Source of the DNA: Hyphococcus sp. | GTDB taxonomy: Bacteria; Pseudomonadota; Alphaproteobacteria; Caulobacterales; Parvularculaceae | Length of the DNA stretch: 64,000 nucleotides | Assembly: GCA_021776245.1 (NCBI GenBank) | Contig: JAJFGF010000039.1 | Location: 124,001-188,000 of the forward strand | Reading direction: 5' to 3' | Part shown: piece by piece, positions 26,191 through 34,949 of the stretch | Position numbering within the stretch: the first letter of the stretch is position 1 | Layout of the letters: each line of letters starts with the position of its first letter | The notes under the pieces: generated by a model | The model's database searches: none | What the model saw: the letters and a program-made list of their open reading frames with translations, nothing else | What the model was told of the DNA's origin: nothing | Translations under genes and position numbers: made by a program

Positions 26191-28566
26191 ATGTTCGCAG
26201 GCATGCCCGCGCCCAAAACAACACGCCGCAAAAACGCGCCATCAAGCCAGCCGACGACGCCGAAAAGCGAGGTGACGCCCGGCGGCTTTTCCGAGGCTGT
26301 CGCCGCCTATCATGACCGTCTGGCTGTCCCTTTGGACGAGTGGACGCCGCACCGGCCAGAGCGTCCGACAACAGCAAAAACCCTGTCGAAGCCCCTGCGC
26401 GTGGTGTCGGCTTATGAACCCGCGGGCGACCAGGTCACAGCGATCCCGGAACTTGCCGAGGGTGTCGCCGCGGAAGAATGGGACCAGGTGCTGCTCGGCG
26501 CCACGGGCACCGGCAAGACATTTACGATGGCGAAAGTCATTGAGGCGGCGCAGCGTCCGGCGCTGATCCTCGCGCCCAACAAGACCCTCGCCGCACAGCT
26601 TTATGGGGAGTTCAAGGCGTTTTTTCCCGATAATGCGGTCGAGTATTTCGTTTCCTATTATGATTACTACCTGCCCGAAGCCTATATTCCGCGTACGGAT
26701 ACTTATATCGAGAAAGAAAGCTCGATCAACGAGCAGATCGACCGCATGCGCCATGCGGCGACGCGGGCGCTGCTGGAGCGGGACGATGTGATCATCGTCG
26801 CATCGGTTTCCTGCATTTACGGCATCGGTTCGGTTGAAACCTATACGGCAATGACGTTTTCCCTGAAGCTGGGCCAGGAAATCAGCCGCAAGAAACTGCT
26901 CGCGGATCTTGTCGCCCTGCAATATCGCCGCAACGACAACGCATTCGCCCGCGGCTGTTTCCGCGCCCGGGGCGACGTCATCGAGATTTTCCCGGCCCAC
27001 TATGAAGACCGCGCCTGGCGGGTTTCCATGTTTGGCGATGAAATCGAAACCATCACCGAATTCGACCCGCTGACCGGCCAGAAATCCGGCGAGCTTGAAG
27101 AAATTACGCTTTACGCCAACTCGCATTATGTGACGCCGCGCCCAACGCTCAATCAGGCGATCGAGGGCATCAAGAAAGAGCTCAATGAAACCCTACCGAT
27201 CATGCGCGAGGAAGGACGATTGCTGGAGGCCCAGCGCCTCGATCAGCGGGTGCAGTTCGATCTTGAAATGATGGCGGCGACCGGCGCCTGCGCCGGCATT
27301 GAAAACTATTCCCGTTATCTCACCGGCCGCCGGCCCGGCGAACCGCCCCCGACATTGTTTGAATATCTGCCGGAAAACGCCCTGATCTTTTGTGACGAAA
27401 GTCACGTTACCGTGCCGCAGATAGGCGCGATGTTTCGCGGCGACTTTTCACGCAAGCGGACGCTGGCGGAATATGGCTTCCGGCTGCCGTCCTGCATGGA
27501 CAACCGGCCGCTCAAATTTGAGGAGTGGGAAAAGATGCGGCCGCAGACCGTGCATGTCTCGGCGACGCCGGGCCCGTGGGAGCTGGAGCGCACCGGCGGC
27601 GTCTTTACCGAACAGGTGATCCGTCCGACCGGGCTGGTCGATCCGGAAATCGAAGTCCGTTCGGTAACATCTGATACTGAATCCGGTCGCGCAAGCGCTC
27701 CCGGTGGGGCGAAAACCAATCAGGTCGATGATGTGATCGCCGAATGCAAACAGATTGCAAAAGACGGCGGACGCGTATTGGTCACAACGCTGACCAAGCG
27801 CATGGCCGAAGACCTTACGGAATATATGCACGAACAGGGCGTCAAGGTGCGCTACATGCATTCAGACATCGACACGATGGAACGCATCGAGATTATCCGC
27901 GATTTGCGCCTCGGCGCCTTTGACGTGCTGGTGGGGATCAATCTGCTGCGCGAGGGACTCGATATTCCCGAATGCAAATTGGTTGCGATCCTCGACGCCG
28001 ACAAGGAAGGGTTTCTGCGGTCGGAAACCTCGCTGATCCAGACCATCGGCCGCGCAGCACGCAATGTGGACGGCAGGGTTATTCTCTATGCGGACCGCAT
28101 CACCGGCTCCATGGAGCGGGCGATTGGCGAGACTGACCGGCGCCGCGAAAAACAGGTCGCCCATAACAAAGCGCACGGCATTACCCCGGAAAGCACCAGG
28201 GCCGCCATCGCCGATATCGCCGCCTCAGACGATGAAGGCAAGAAAGCCGCAGCGGGCCAGACATTTGTCGGGCATAGGGGGATCAGGGCGGCAAGACCCG
28301 GGGCTGGTTTTGCCGAGGATCAAAAAGAATTTGAAGGCGCCCCCGGCCATAACCTCAAGACGCATATCGAGCATCTTGAAAAACAGATGCGCGAAGCGGC
28401 GAGCAATCTCGAATTTGAAGACGCCGGCCGCATCCGCGACGAAATCAAACGCCTGCAGGAAGTGGAATTGGTGATTTCGGACGACCCTTTTGCAAAGCAG
28501 GAAAGCATCCGGGCCGAAAAAGGCGACAACGATCCCCTCCGACCGCGACGGCGGTCAAGGAAATAA
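26191..28566 (+). CDS. uvrB: UvrABC system protein B
   Basis: A 791-residue excision-repair helicase that loads damaged DNA onto UvrC. It has Walker A GATGTGKT at residues 103-110, the beta-hairpin [21 protein letters not shown], the Walker B DESHV, helicase motifs ([35 protein letters not shown]) and a C-terminal UVR motif ([28 protein letters not shown]). It is about 100 residues longer than E. coli UvrB: a 70-residue basic N-terminal extension and a GAP-rich insert before the UVR motif. The exact start is uncertain (26191 or 26203). The C-terminal tail may have been altered (see findings). Confidence 0.97.
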   Translation: MFAGMPAPKTTRRKNAPSSQPTTPKSEVTPGGFSEAVAAYHDRLAVPLDEWTPHRPERPTTAKTLSKPLRVVSAYEPAGDQVTAIPELAEGVAAEEWDQVLLGATGTGKTFTMAKVIEAAQRPALILAPNKTLAAQLYGEFKAFFPDNAVEYFVSYYDYYLPEAYIPRTDTYIEKESSINEQIDRMRHAATRALLERDDVIIVASVSCIYGIGSVETYTAMTFSLKLGQEISRKKLLADLVALQYRRNDNAFARGCFRARGDVIEIFPAHYEDRAWRVSMFGDEIETITEFDPLTGQKSGELEEITLYANSHYVTPRPTLNQAIEGIKKELNETLPIMREEGRLLEAQRLDQRVQFDLEMMAATGACAGIENYSRYLTGRRPGEPPPTLFEYLPENALIFCDESHVTVPQIGAMFRGDFSRKRTLAEYGFRLPSCMDNRPLKFEEWEKMRPQTVHVSATPGPWELERTGGVFTEQVIRPTGLVDPEIEVRSVTSDTESGRASAPGGAKTNQVDDVIAECKQIAKDGGRVLVTTLTKRMAEDLTEYMHEQGVKVRYMHSDIDTMERIEIIRDLRLGAFDVLVGINLLREGLDIPECKLVAILDADKEGFLRSETSLIQTIGRAARNVDGRVILYADRITGSMERAIGETDRRREKQVAHNKAHGITPESTRAAIADIAASDDEGKKAAAGQTFVGHRGIRAARPGAGFAEDQKEFEGAPGHNLKTHIEHLEKQMREAASNLEFEDAGRIRDEIKRLQEVELVISDDPFAKQESIRAEKGDNDPLRPRRRSRK

Positions 28567-28725
28567 TCAGCGTCAGTCGGTGATTGAACAAAGAGTCGAG
28601 GAAGCGAGTCGCCCGTTCGCGAAGGCGGACAAATCAAACCCCCGGATCAAAAAGTCAGAGGGAACGGTTTCAAATGTGCGCTCTAAGCCAAAGGGCGCGA
28701 AGGGAAGAAGGCGGCGTTAGCGGCT

Positions 28726-29103
28726 TTATCTGACTCGCCGGCAACAGCCCGGCGCAGCAGGCGATCTCGGAAACAGCGCCGCGAGATCTGTTTCAAATTC
28801 AAATTCTGTTCCCGCTTCGCTGAAGCATTGCCGCCTTGTGATCGCATAACTCACGCCTTGCCCGCGCCACTCAACTGCGCCATCGCTCAAATCCACGTCA
28901 ACCCATTCACCCGCCATGTCAGCACTTTGTATGCCGTGATCATCCGGCGTCTTTAGTGTCGCGTTGTATGCATCAATGTCGAGTGACCAAAACGGTTCAG
29001 CGCCAGAGCAGGCAAATGCTCGACCGGCAGGCGCCTCCCCTGCTGGAGCGTGGGTACATGCGGCGCACGCGATACATGCCAGTCCGGCAAATATGCGCAT
29101 CAT
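28726..29103 (-). CDS. COG3650-like small lipoprotein
   Basis: A 125-residue protein with a lipoprotein signal (MMRIFAGLACIACAAC). The motif FACSGAEPFWSLDID near residue 30 is the signature of the COG3650/HslJ-neighbour lipoprotein family, in which (G/S)xEPFW precedes strands of a small beta domain. Several Cys (CSGAE, RQCF, GCC near the end) could form disulfides. A GGGAGA site is close to two successive ATGs, and the second (29100) has the better spacing. The gene is convergent to uvrB. The function of the family is unknown. Confidence 0.7.
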   Translation of the reverse strand: MMRIFAGLACIACAACTHAPAGEAPAGRAFACSGAEPFWSLDIDAYNATLKTPDDHGIQSADMAGEWVDVDLSDGAVEWRGQGVSYAITRRQCFSEAGTEFEFETDLAALFPRSPAAPGCCRRVR

Positions 29104-29164
29104 CGTTTCTCCCTGTTTTCAAAGGATACACAGAGAATATCCGGTTGATCAAATCAGGCGCAGG

Positions 29165-29278
29165 GCTCGTGTAAACAGGAACTTTTCACTGCAAAAATGC
29201 TACGCAGGTTTATTTGACCCTGCGTGGCAGCGGGCGCACAATTAGCGCGATCCATATTGAGACTGATGGAGAATTTTT
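29165..29278 (+). promoter_or_regulatory. Duplicated promoter/leader, copy A
   Basis: This 114-base segment aligns without gaps to 30572-30685 (92 of 114 positions identical). It holds a sigma70-like promoter TTGACC (29214-29219), 17-base spacer, CACAAT (29237-29242), a GC-rich leader, and a GGAGA ribosome site before the ATG at 29279. Similarity continues into the first signal-peptide codons. Confidence 0.7.
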
Positions 29279-29779
29279 ATGAAATGGAGCTATAGCCTGA
29301 GCGTCCTCGCATTTTCAGGGCTGATGGCGGCAACACAGCCATCATATGGTAATTCATATGAAGGCGCTTCCCACGCGTCTGCCGGGAACGCTCTCATAGG
29401 CAAATGGCGGAGTGGCAAAGTTTATCTTACACGAGGCGGCCTCGACGAGGCCTATTACTTCACGATCACGCTCAGCATGAACGACACTGGTGAAGTCTCC
29501 GGTTTAATGGACATAGAGTAATTTTCAGTGGCGACACCTGACAGTCACCACATCATTCGACAAAGTCTAACGACTGCACAGAACGAGGCAAAAGATCAAA
29601 TCATCCTGATGGGAAGCAATCCAGCATTGATTTCAGGCCCGGCTATTGTCGGCATTTACGAACCCGATCAACTTTTCTGTTCCATACCTATCGCGCAGGA
29701 ACCCTCTGAAATTAATTGTGATTGGGGCAGCAGCGCACATGGGATTGCCCCGAAGGTCACACTGACAAAGATGTCGTAG
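29279..29779 (+). pseudogene. Secreted hypothetical protein interrupted by an in-frame TAA
   Basis: The first segment (29279-29518) encodes a signal peptide beginning MKWSYSLSVLAFSG and a strand-rich domain (GKWRSGKVYLTRGG, YYFTITLSMNDTGEVSGLMDIE). A TAA at 29519-29521 stops it, but the same frame stays open to 29779, giving FSVATPDSHHIIRQSL and IYEPDQLFCSIPIAQEPSE, which read as a continuation of a small beta-barrel of about 165 residues. A GTG at 29528 could restart translation, but without a ribosome site or signal. I read it as one gene broken by a nonsense change; a stop readthrough is possible. It is AT-richer than its neighbours, and the family is unrecognised. Confidence 0.55.
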
Positions 29780-29928
29780 GCGCCCGATGAACCCCGTCAA
29801 GCCGGGCCGGATAGCTTCTATGAGATGATGAAAAGGAAGAAACCGGACCTGTAGCGAATCTCGTGGCTATCCGGGGTGCAGTTGATGCGGCGTCTTGTTC
29901 CCTTTCTTCAAGGGTTGATTGGAGCGCC

Positions 29929-30471
29929 ATGACGACATTTTTCTATTTCGCTTATGGCTCGAACATGCTGACGCAGCGGCTGCAGGCGCGCTGTCCGAGC
30001 GCCGCGCCGGTTGGCCCTGCGCGCGTTTCGGGATTTGGCATTGCGATGAAAAAGAAAAGTAAGGATGGTTCAGGTAAAGCGACACTGGCGCCCGCTTTCC
30101 GAGGAATTTCACAAGATACGTTTGGTGTCGTTTTCGAAATTCCTGAGAATGAACGCCAGCTGTTGGATCATGCTGAAGGGTATGGCTATATTCGCGACGA
30201 CGCGTATTCGGTCACGCTGACTCGGAGCGATCGGCGTTTCACCACATCGACCTATCTGGCGGCAGACGATCATATCGCGACGAACCTTTATCCATTTTGC
30301 TGGTATCGCGCATTGATCATCGCCGGCGCCGAACAGCACAGGTTGCCCCAAGACTATGTTGCTGATTTACGCGCGCAGGCATTTCAACCGGATCCCGACC
30401 CGCATCGCGCTTCACGCAAGGAGGCGATCGGCGTTTTAGAGGCGGCCGGTTTTGCACATCTTTTGCCTTGA
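29929..30471 (+). CDS. Gamma-glutamylcyclotransferase-fold protein
   Basis: A 180-residue protein with the GGCT-like signature near its N-terminus, FYFAYGSNML (YGSN), which binds the gamma-glutamyl group, and a candidate catalytic acid in LLDHAEGYGYIRDDAY. The fold acts on gamma-glutamyl peptides or amines; this cytoplasmic AIG2-like type has many orphan members. The ATG at 29929 directly precedes the fold; the longer frame to 29863 adds unrelated residues. It lies between the two copies of the duplicated promoter, on the same strand, and seems to be a separate unit. Confidence 0.85.
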   Translation: MTTFFYFAYGSNMLTQRLQARCPSAAPVGPARVSGFGIAMKKKSKDGSGKATLAPAFRGISQDTFGVVFEIPENERQLLDHAEGYGYIRDDAYSVTLTRSDRRFTTSTYLAADDHIATNLYPFCWYRALIIAGAEQHRLPQDYVADLRAQAFQPDPDPHRASRKEAIGVLEAAGFAHLLP

Positions 30472-30571
30472 CGGCGCGCGGCGCCGCACATAGCGGCTAT
30501 TCTTCGACGGCGCCGGCGCGCGGCCTTTCCCGTTTGAGCTGGTTTGATCGGCGCGGGCGCCTGCCTGTCAG

Positions 30572-30685
30572 GCTCATGTGAACAGGGACTTATCGCCACA
30601 AAAAGGCCACACAAGTTTATTTGACCCTTCGCGGCAGCGGGCGCACAATCGGCGCGGGCGATAGTGAGACTGACGGAGAAGCTTT
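30572..30685 (+). promoter_or_regulatory. Duplicated promoter/leader, copy B
   Basis: This copy matches 29165-29278 in length and in about 81% of bases. TTGACC is at 30621-30626 and CACAAT at 30644-30649, again 17 bases apart, and GGAGA precedes the ATG at 30686. The promoter boxes are identical in both copies although the leader around them has diverged, which suggests selection on them. Confidence 0.7.
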
Positions 30686-30958
30686 ATGAAATGGATCTGT
30701 AGTCTAAGCGCCATCGCCTTAACCGGCGCGGTGACCGCCACTGCCGCCTGCGCAGCGCCAAAAACCGATGCTGATTATGCCGCGATGAGCACGAGCGATC
30801 TCGAGGATTCCTGCGCGGCTGCGATGGCGCAAACGCGCGAAGCCAAACCTGGTCGCGACAGCACCGTAACGCCCGGCGAGGAAGATGGCGCGTATGATGA
30901 CGGCGCCATGGAGGCCTGCGTCATATTGCAGGAACGGCGTGAAGCCGAAGGCAATTAG
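30686..30958 (+). CDS. Small secreted acidic hypothetical protein
   Basis: A 90-residue protein with a signal peptide (MKWICSLSAIALTGAVTATAACA). Its first 14 residues resemble those of the disrupted gene at 29279. The mature part is acidic and helical, with two Cys (DLEDSCAAAMAQTREA and GAMEACVILQERREAEG) that may pair. The rest of the protein has no similarity to the product at 29279, so only the promoter, leader and export signal are shared. No family is recognised; periplasmic location is likely. Confidence 0.65.
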   Translation: MKWICSLSAIALTGAVTATAACAAPKTDADYAAMSTSDLEDSCAAAMAQTREAKPGRDSTVTPGEEDGAYDDGAMEACVILQERREAEGN

Positions 30959-31054
30959 GCGCCGCGCTCATTGACCTCGATCAATAGCGCCCTCGCGCCG
31001 GCCTGATAAGCTCAGCATAAGCAAACAGGGACGGCGCCCTTGCCGCCGGTTTCA

Positions 31055-31594
31055 ATGGCCTATGTGAAAAAGACCCTGGCGCCGGGCGAGGAATATATCT
31101 ACCGCGCGCATTTTAACTGGACATATGATCTGGAGAGCTGGTTCTGGCTTGCATTCGGTCTCATCCCGTCAGCGATCTGGATAAACGCCCTGGTGCGGAA
31201 TTATCTTTATACGTCCGGTCTCACCAACGCATTTTTCGGCCTCTGCGTTCTATCCATTCTCTTCGCGGCGATCATCGCGCTGCAGCGTTATATTTATAAA
31301 TGGACGACAGTGGTCGCTGTGACGACAGCGCGGCTGATCCTCAAAACCGGATTGATTGCCCGGGACACACACGAAGTCACGCTCGACAAAATTGAGGAGG
31401 TGCTGGTGCATCAGTCTTTTCTTGACCGTCTGGTCGGGCGCAGCACACTGACCATCCGCGGCACCGGCATTGCCGTTATTGAGTTTCCTGTATTGGCGCG
31501 GCCAACACAAATCCGCCGAAAGATTGAGGAGGCCGTCGTCAGCGCCCGCGGCCTGGTTACGCAACAGGCCGCCAGCCCAAAGAACGCCGCGTAA
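31055..31594 (+). CDS. Membrane protein with bacterial PH domain
   Basis: A 179-residue protein with two transmembrane helices (FWLAFGLIPSAIWINALV and FFGLCVLSILFAAIIAL) followed by a bacterial PH-type domain (old DUF304; about residues 80-165). Characteristic segments are TTVVAVTTARLILKTGLIARDTHEVTLDKIEEVLVHQSFLDRLVGRSTLTIRGTG. Such proteins sit in the inner membrane with the PH barrel in the cytoplasm and often have unknown roles. The ATG at 31055 (MAYVKKTLAPGEE) is preferred; the TTG at 31040 has no support. Confidence 0.85.
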   Translation: MAYVKKTLAPGEEYIYRAHFNWTYDLESWFWLAFGLIPSAIWINALVRNYLYTSGLTNAFFGLCVLSILFAAIIALQRYIYKWTTVVAVTTARLILKTGLIARDTHEVTLDKIEEVLVHQSFLDRLVGRSTLTIRGTGIAVIEFPVLARPTQIRRKIEEAVVSARGLVTQQAASPKNAA

Positions 31595-31694
31595 TTTGAA
31601 CGCTGTCAGAATTCCCGTGACGCTCTCTGCATCAAACGCTATAATGCGGTTTCAGTCTTGCCGGGAACGTCACAGCCATTCAAAGGGGAGCATC

Positions 31695-32156
31695 ATGAAA
31701 AGAATATTTGTCGCCACCGCCTTCGCCGGGTTCATCGCCGCGCCTGCACTGGCCCAGGAAACACCTGCAGCTTTGCAGGCGGCATTTTCAGCAGGCATCG
31801 TCGCTGAAGACGCCGATGCAGTTGCTGCGCTCTATACTGCGGATGCCGACTCTTATCCGCCGGGCGGCGCTGTCGCGAAAGGAACAGAGGCGATCGCCGC
31901 AAGCTGGGCGGGTTTCTTTGACGCCTTTGACGGATTTTCTATTTCCCTCGATCAGCAGGGCGAGCGGAAAATGGGCAAAAACGACCACGCTGCCTGGGGG
32001 CTTTGGACAATGTCGGCGACCCCCGCGGATGGCGGTGACCGAGTCGTCTGGACCGGGCGGTTTCTTGACGTTTCAATCAAGACCAAAGAGGGCTGGCGCT
32101 ATATCGTTGATCATGCGTCGATGACGCCGCCGGAACCTGATGCAGTGAATGAATAA
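31695..32156 (+). CDS. Secreted SnoaL/DUF4440-like protein
   Basis: A 153-residue protein with a signal peptide (MKRIFVATAFAGFIAAPALA-QE) after a strong AAAGGGGAG ribosome site. The mature part has the NTF2-like cone fold of the SnoaL/DUF4440 group: LQAAFSAGIVAEDADAVAALYTADADSYPPGGAVAKGTEAIAASW, ending in strand-rich WRYIVDHASMTP. These domains bind small hydrophobic ligands or act as isomerases; an exported version has no known substrate. The frame is open further upstream (to 31470) only by chance. Confidence 0.8.
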   Translation: MKRIFVATAFAGFIAAPALAQETPAALQAAFSAGIVAEDADAVAALYTADADSYPPGGAVAKGTEAIAASWAGFFDAFDGFSISLDQQGERKMGKNDHAAWGLWTMSATPADGGDRVVWTGRFLDVSIKTKEGWRYIVDHASMTPPEPDAVNE

Positions 32157-32190
32157 ATCGTCGCACTCGGCGGCAGGCTAGGCGCAGCCG

Positions 32191-32421
32191 TTACTTCGCG
32201 AAACGGTTGCGGCGCGCCGCCATGAATTTCGCAACGGCCGGGCTGGCATTTTCATTTTCAATGCGCAGTTGACGCAGACGCTTCGACTTGGCGCGTTTCG
32301 CCGCCTGTGCATTTGCCAGCTCCGCCAGCGCCGCTTCCTGCGCGCGTTCGCGATCAGCGCGCACCCGTGTCGGCGAGCCTTGTGACGGCGGTGTGGATTT
32401 ATTTGCTGTGGATACACTCAT
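32191..32421 (-). CDS. Small basic helical protein
   Basis: A 76-residue protein rich in Arg, Lys and Ala. It has a probably coiled-coil middle (RERAQEAALAELANAQAAKRAKSKRLRQLR) and a basic end (KFMAARRNRFAK). It has no signal peptide and may bind nucleic acid or the ribosome, which is inference from charge. Its ATG overlaps the TGA of the 48-residue gene upstream (ATGA), so the two are translationally coupled. No family is recognised. Confidence 0.6.
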   Translation of the reverse strand: MSVSTANKSTPPSQGSPTRVRADRERAQEAALAELANAQAAKRAKSKRLRQLRIENENASPAVAKFMAARRNRFAK

Positions 32422-32564
32422 GATTTACCCGATCCCCGCCCTTTCTCGAGAGCGGTCTTGCGAAAAATTTCACTCGTCTGCGACGCGCCTGTAACGGCCT
32501 TTTTCGGCTTGTTTTGCTTCGGCTTCTTTTTCTCTTTGTTACTGCGCTGTTGGCCTTTAGCCAT
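32418..32564 (-). CDS. Very small basic cytoplasmic protein (48 aa)
   Basis: The ATG at 32564 follows a clear AGGAG site and encodes 48 residues beginning MAKGQQRSNKEKKKPKQNKP and ending EIFRKTALEKGRGSGKS. The Lys-rich MAKGQxRSNxExKKPK start is one I recall from small conserved alphaproteobacterial proteins of unknown function. It overlaps the next gene by four bases, which supports translation. It probably binds nucleic acid by charge. Its size makes it easy to miss in automatic annotation. Confidence 0.65.
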   Translation of the reverse strand: MAKGQQRSNKEKKKPKQNKPKKAVTGASQTSEIFRKTALEKGRGSGKS

Positions 32565-32632
32565 GTCGATCTCCTGAAATTCAACTCGCTCAGAGCGGTT
32601 TAACCGCGCACATCGATATTCTGGCCGCGAAC

Positions 32633-32845
32633 TCAGTTCTGAGGCCGCAAAATGAGCTCGTTTTCTGCAGCGATCCGTTCAAATTTCTCATCGCCATTGC
32701 GAATGCGATACTGAAAGTGGGCGCCATTTGTCGGCAACTGCCCGATAATCTCAAAGGAGGCAGTGATATCTTGCGAATAACCAAATCCGCGCGTCAGCGA
32801 GACAATTTGGCCGATGCTATATTTGTGCGCATCCTCATTAATCAT
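32633..32845 (-). CDS. Small conserved alphaproteobacterial protein
   Basis: A 70-residue cytoplasmic protein with the pattern HKYSIGQIVSL near the start and a middle resembling a common alphaproteobacterial family of unknown function: FEIIGQLPTNGAHFQYRIRNGDEKFERIAAENEL, where (I/V)xxxLPxxxGxxQYRI(K/R) and ERVxxExxL are the usual conserved parts. It looks like a small all-beta SH3-like barrel. It is transcribed in the same direction as the small-protein pair downstream and the cold-shock gene upstream. Confidence 0.7.
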   Translation of the reverse strand: MINEDAHKYSIGQIVSLTRGFGYSQDITASFEIIGQLPTNGAHFQYRIRNGDEKFERIAAENELILRPQN

Positions 32846-32951
32846 CGGATCTCAACATTCAAATCGGGAAAGCGCACCGGCATAGCCGGCGCCCTTCCCC
32901 GCTTATTTAATCAACAGGCGTTTTCATCTGGAAAACGCTTAACCGGTATTT

Positions 32952-33155
32952 TTACTCGGCTTTTAATGACGTCGCGGATGTTTTGCCGCGCTCTTCGGTA
33001 AGCTCGTAGCTAACCTGTTGTCCGTCATTAAGGCTGCGAAGGCCTGCGGCCTCCAACGCGGTTGCATGGACGAAAACGTCTTTGCCGCCGTCGCTAGGCT
33101 CGATAAAGCCGAAGCCCTTTTGGGCGTTGTACCATTTTACGGTTCCTGAAGCCAT
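32952..33155 (-). CDS. CspA-family cold shock protein
   Basis: A 67-residue single cold-shock domain with both RNA-binding motifs: KGFGFIEP (RNP1) and [10 protein letters not shown] (RNP2). The length is normal for CspA-type single-stranded nucleic-acid chaperones. The start follows an AAGGAGAT ribosome site. About 300 bases of gene-free DNA lie upstream, which would allow the long structured leader typical of cold-shock mRNAs, though I cannot place the promoter. Confidence 0.95.
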   Translation of the reverse strand: MASGTVKWYNAQKGFGFIEPSDGGKDVFVHATALEAAGLRSLNDGQQVSYELTEERGKTSATSLKAE

Positions 33156-33461
33156 TTGTATCTCCTTTAAGACATGGCGTTAACGGACAGAAAGAAACTG
33201 GCCGCGTAGAAAGCTACCGATGCATTAGAGGAGTGTATTAAGCTTGAGGCAGAGGCCTAGTAGACGGCTCGAAATCATTGGTGCTGGGGGTATGTGGGCC
33301 CTAATCGGCAAAAATTCAAGTTTTTTCGCCTGTTTACGGTTTTGCCCGCGGCAAAACACCGGAAACGCGCATAAAAGCTGGCGCAGCCGCCTCTCGGACT
33401 GATTCGCACCGGCTTTTCCTGTGGGCGCAATCAGCGTGAATCCCGTCTTAATGCGCCGTCT
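33156..33461. other. Gene-free region upstream of the cold shock gene
   Basis: No credible open frame is seen here. The stretch probably holds the cspA-like promoter and leader. It contains a perfect 8-bp hairpin with a 3-base loop (GTTTTGCC-CGC-GGCAAAAC, 33339-33357), whose stem is identical to the one at 1833-1859, and a T-rich run at 33321-33326. Confidence 0.5.
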
Positions 33462-33884
33462 TTATTGGCCGCCCGCATCCACATTCACCATCCAGTGGAC
33501 GCCGAATTGATCCTTACACATGCCAAAATAAGCGCCCCAGAACGTATCTGCGAGCGGCATGGAGACGCCGCCGCCTTCAGCAAGCAGCGGAAAAATACGG
33601 TCCGCTTGTTCCTTGCTGTCGGGCGCAACTGAAATGGCAAAACTGCTGGCCGGTTTTGCCGGCTCCCCATGGCTGGACACCGTATCCGAACCCATCAGCA
33701 CGTCGCCGCCGATCGGCAGCGACACATGCATGATGCGGGATTTTTCCGCGTCGGACACGCCCATCTCTGGCGGACCGTCACCGAATGTCTGCATGACGGC
33801 GTACTCGCCGCCAAAAACTGATTTGTAAAAGTCGAATGCCTCGGCGCACTGACCATCGAAATATAAATAAGTATTGAGCTTCAT
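33462..33884 (-). CDS. VOC-family (PhnB-like) protein
   Basis: A 140-residue glyoxalase/bleomycin-resistance-fold protein of the PhnB/3-demethylubiquinone-like type: NTYLYFDGQCAEAFDFYKSVFGGE at the start, then MQTFGDGPPEMGVSDAEKSRIMHVSLPIGGDVLMGSD, and the ending FWGAYFGMCKDQFGVHWMVNVD. Proteins of this type are dimeric and cytoplasmic, and most lack an assigned activity. The ATG at 33884 is chosen because GGGAGA lies 6-7 bases upstream; an ATG six bases earlier is too close to that site. Confidence 0.88.
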   Translation of the reverse strand: MKLNTYLYFDGQCAEAFDFYKSVFGGEYAVMQTFGDGPPEMGVSDAEKSRIMHVSLPIGGDVLMGSDTVSSHGEPAKPASSFAISVAPDSKEQADRIFPLLAEGGGVSMPLADTFWGAYFGMCKDQFGVHWMVNVDAGGQ

Positions 33885-33929
33885 GTACATTCTCCCGTGA
33901 TGTTCTGCCGGAGCGTTTTCAACGGATGC

Positions 33930-33952
33930 GTTTGGCGGCGAAGCCGCCAAAC
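33930..33952. other. 10-bp GAA-loop hairpin
   Basis: A perfect inverted repeat GTTTGGCGGC-GAA-GCCGCCAAAC lies between the VOC gene and the end of the acyl-CoA carboxylase operon. On the minus strand it is about 140 bases after the last operon gene. There is no T-run on either side, so it may block exonucleases or act with Rho. Confidence 0.5.
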
Positions 33953-34091
33953 TCGCGGTTCGTGTGAGGCGAGAAAGCGCCGAACGCGACCAACCAAAAT
34001 CTAACCGGATTGACTACATTGGAAACCTGTCAATCCGCGCGACCTTAACAGAAAATGCCGGCTTCGGAAACGAACCGCGCAAATGTGTTCG

Positions 34092-34949
34092 CTATAATCC
34101 CAACGCTGCGCGGGTTTCAGCGGAGCTGGCGACGCCGCGCCCCGCGCCATGGGCGCAGGCCGCCAGGGCCTCGATCATCGGACCGTTGGACGACGCCTTT
34201 TCGCCATCAGGCAGATAAAAACAATCTTCAAGCCCGGTGCGCAAGTTTCCGCCAAGTTCGGCGGCGCGCATATGCACCGGCCAGACATCCTCGCGTCCGA
34301 TCACTGTCGCCTGCCAGGGCATATCCGGTTTTCTATATTTGATCAGCAGCGGCAACAGATCCGGATCGGCGGGCATGCCCGAGGCGACACCCATCACAAA
34401 ATTATAGTCCGCGTGATCCGTCATGCCGTTTTCCAAATAAAGCCCGACTGAACGCACGATGCCGATATCGAAGCACTCAAATTCCGGAATAATGCCGCAT
34501 TCCTTCATCACATTGATGTAGTCCGTTACTTTCTCCACGGGGTTATCGAATACCATCGGCGGCCATGCCCACGCGCCGCTTTTGCGCGTCTTCAAATAGT
34601 TGAGCGTGCCGGCGTTGCAGGCCGCCATTTCGGGTTTACAGGCGCGCAGATAATCAAGAACATAGTCATAGTCCGGTCCAACGACGCCGGTGGTCATATT
34701 GATCACCACATCAGGACAGGCAGCGCGGATCGCATCGTTGATTTCATTGCACAGCGCCGGGTCCCAGCTCGGCAGATGGCCCATGCCTTTTTCCTGCTGG
34801 CGGTAATGAACATGCATGATGGCGGCGCCCGCATCATAGGCGCGCTTCGCTTCCGCCGCCATTTCTTCCGGCGTCACCGGCACGGGATGTTGTTCGGGAT
34901 TGGTGAGAACACCCGTCACGGCGCAAGTGATGATGGCTTTTTCCGTCAT
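34092..34949 (-). CDS. BKACE-family beta-keto acid cleavage enzyme (DUF849)
   Basis: A 285-residue TIM-barrel enzyme of the BKACE family (first known as 3-keto-5-aminohexanoate cleavage enzyme, Kce). It begins KAIITCAVTGVLTNPEQHPVPVTPEEMAAEA, has the zinc-binding pair in MHVHYR, then INMTTGVVG, NAGTLN, FECFDIG and NLRTGLEDCFYLPDGEKASSN, all typical. These enzymes exchange acetyl-CoA with a beta-keto acid to give acetoacetate and a new acyl-CoA. It is the last gene of the carboxylase operon, overlapping the alpha subunit gene by 4 bases, so it probably works in that pathway. Confidence 0.9.
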   Translation of the reverse strand: MTEKAIITCAVTGVLTNPEQHPVPVTPEEMAAEAKRAYDAGAAIMHVHYRQQEKGMGHLPSWDPALCNEINDAIRAACPDVVINMTTGVVGPDYDYVLDYLRACKPEMAACNAGTLNYLKTRKSGAWAWPPMVFDNPVEKVTDYINVMKECGIIPEFECFDIGIVRSVGLYLENGMTDHADYNFVMGVASGMPADPDLLPLLIKYRKPDMPWQATVIGREDVWPVHMRAAELGGNLRTGLEDCFYLPDGEKASSNGPMIEALAACAHGAGRGVASSAETRAALGL

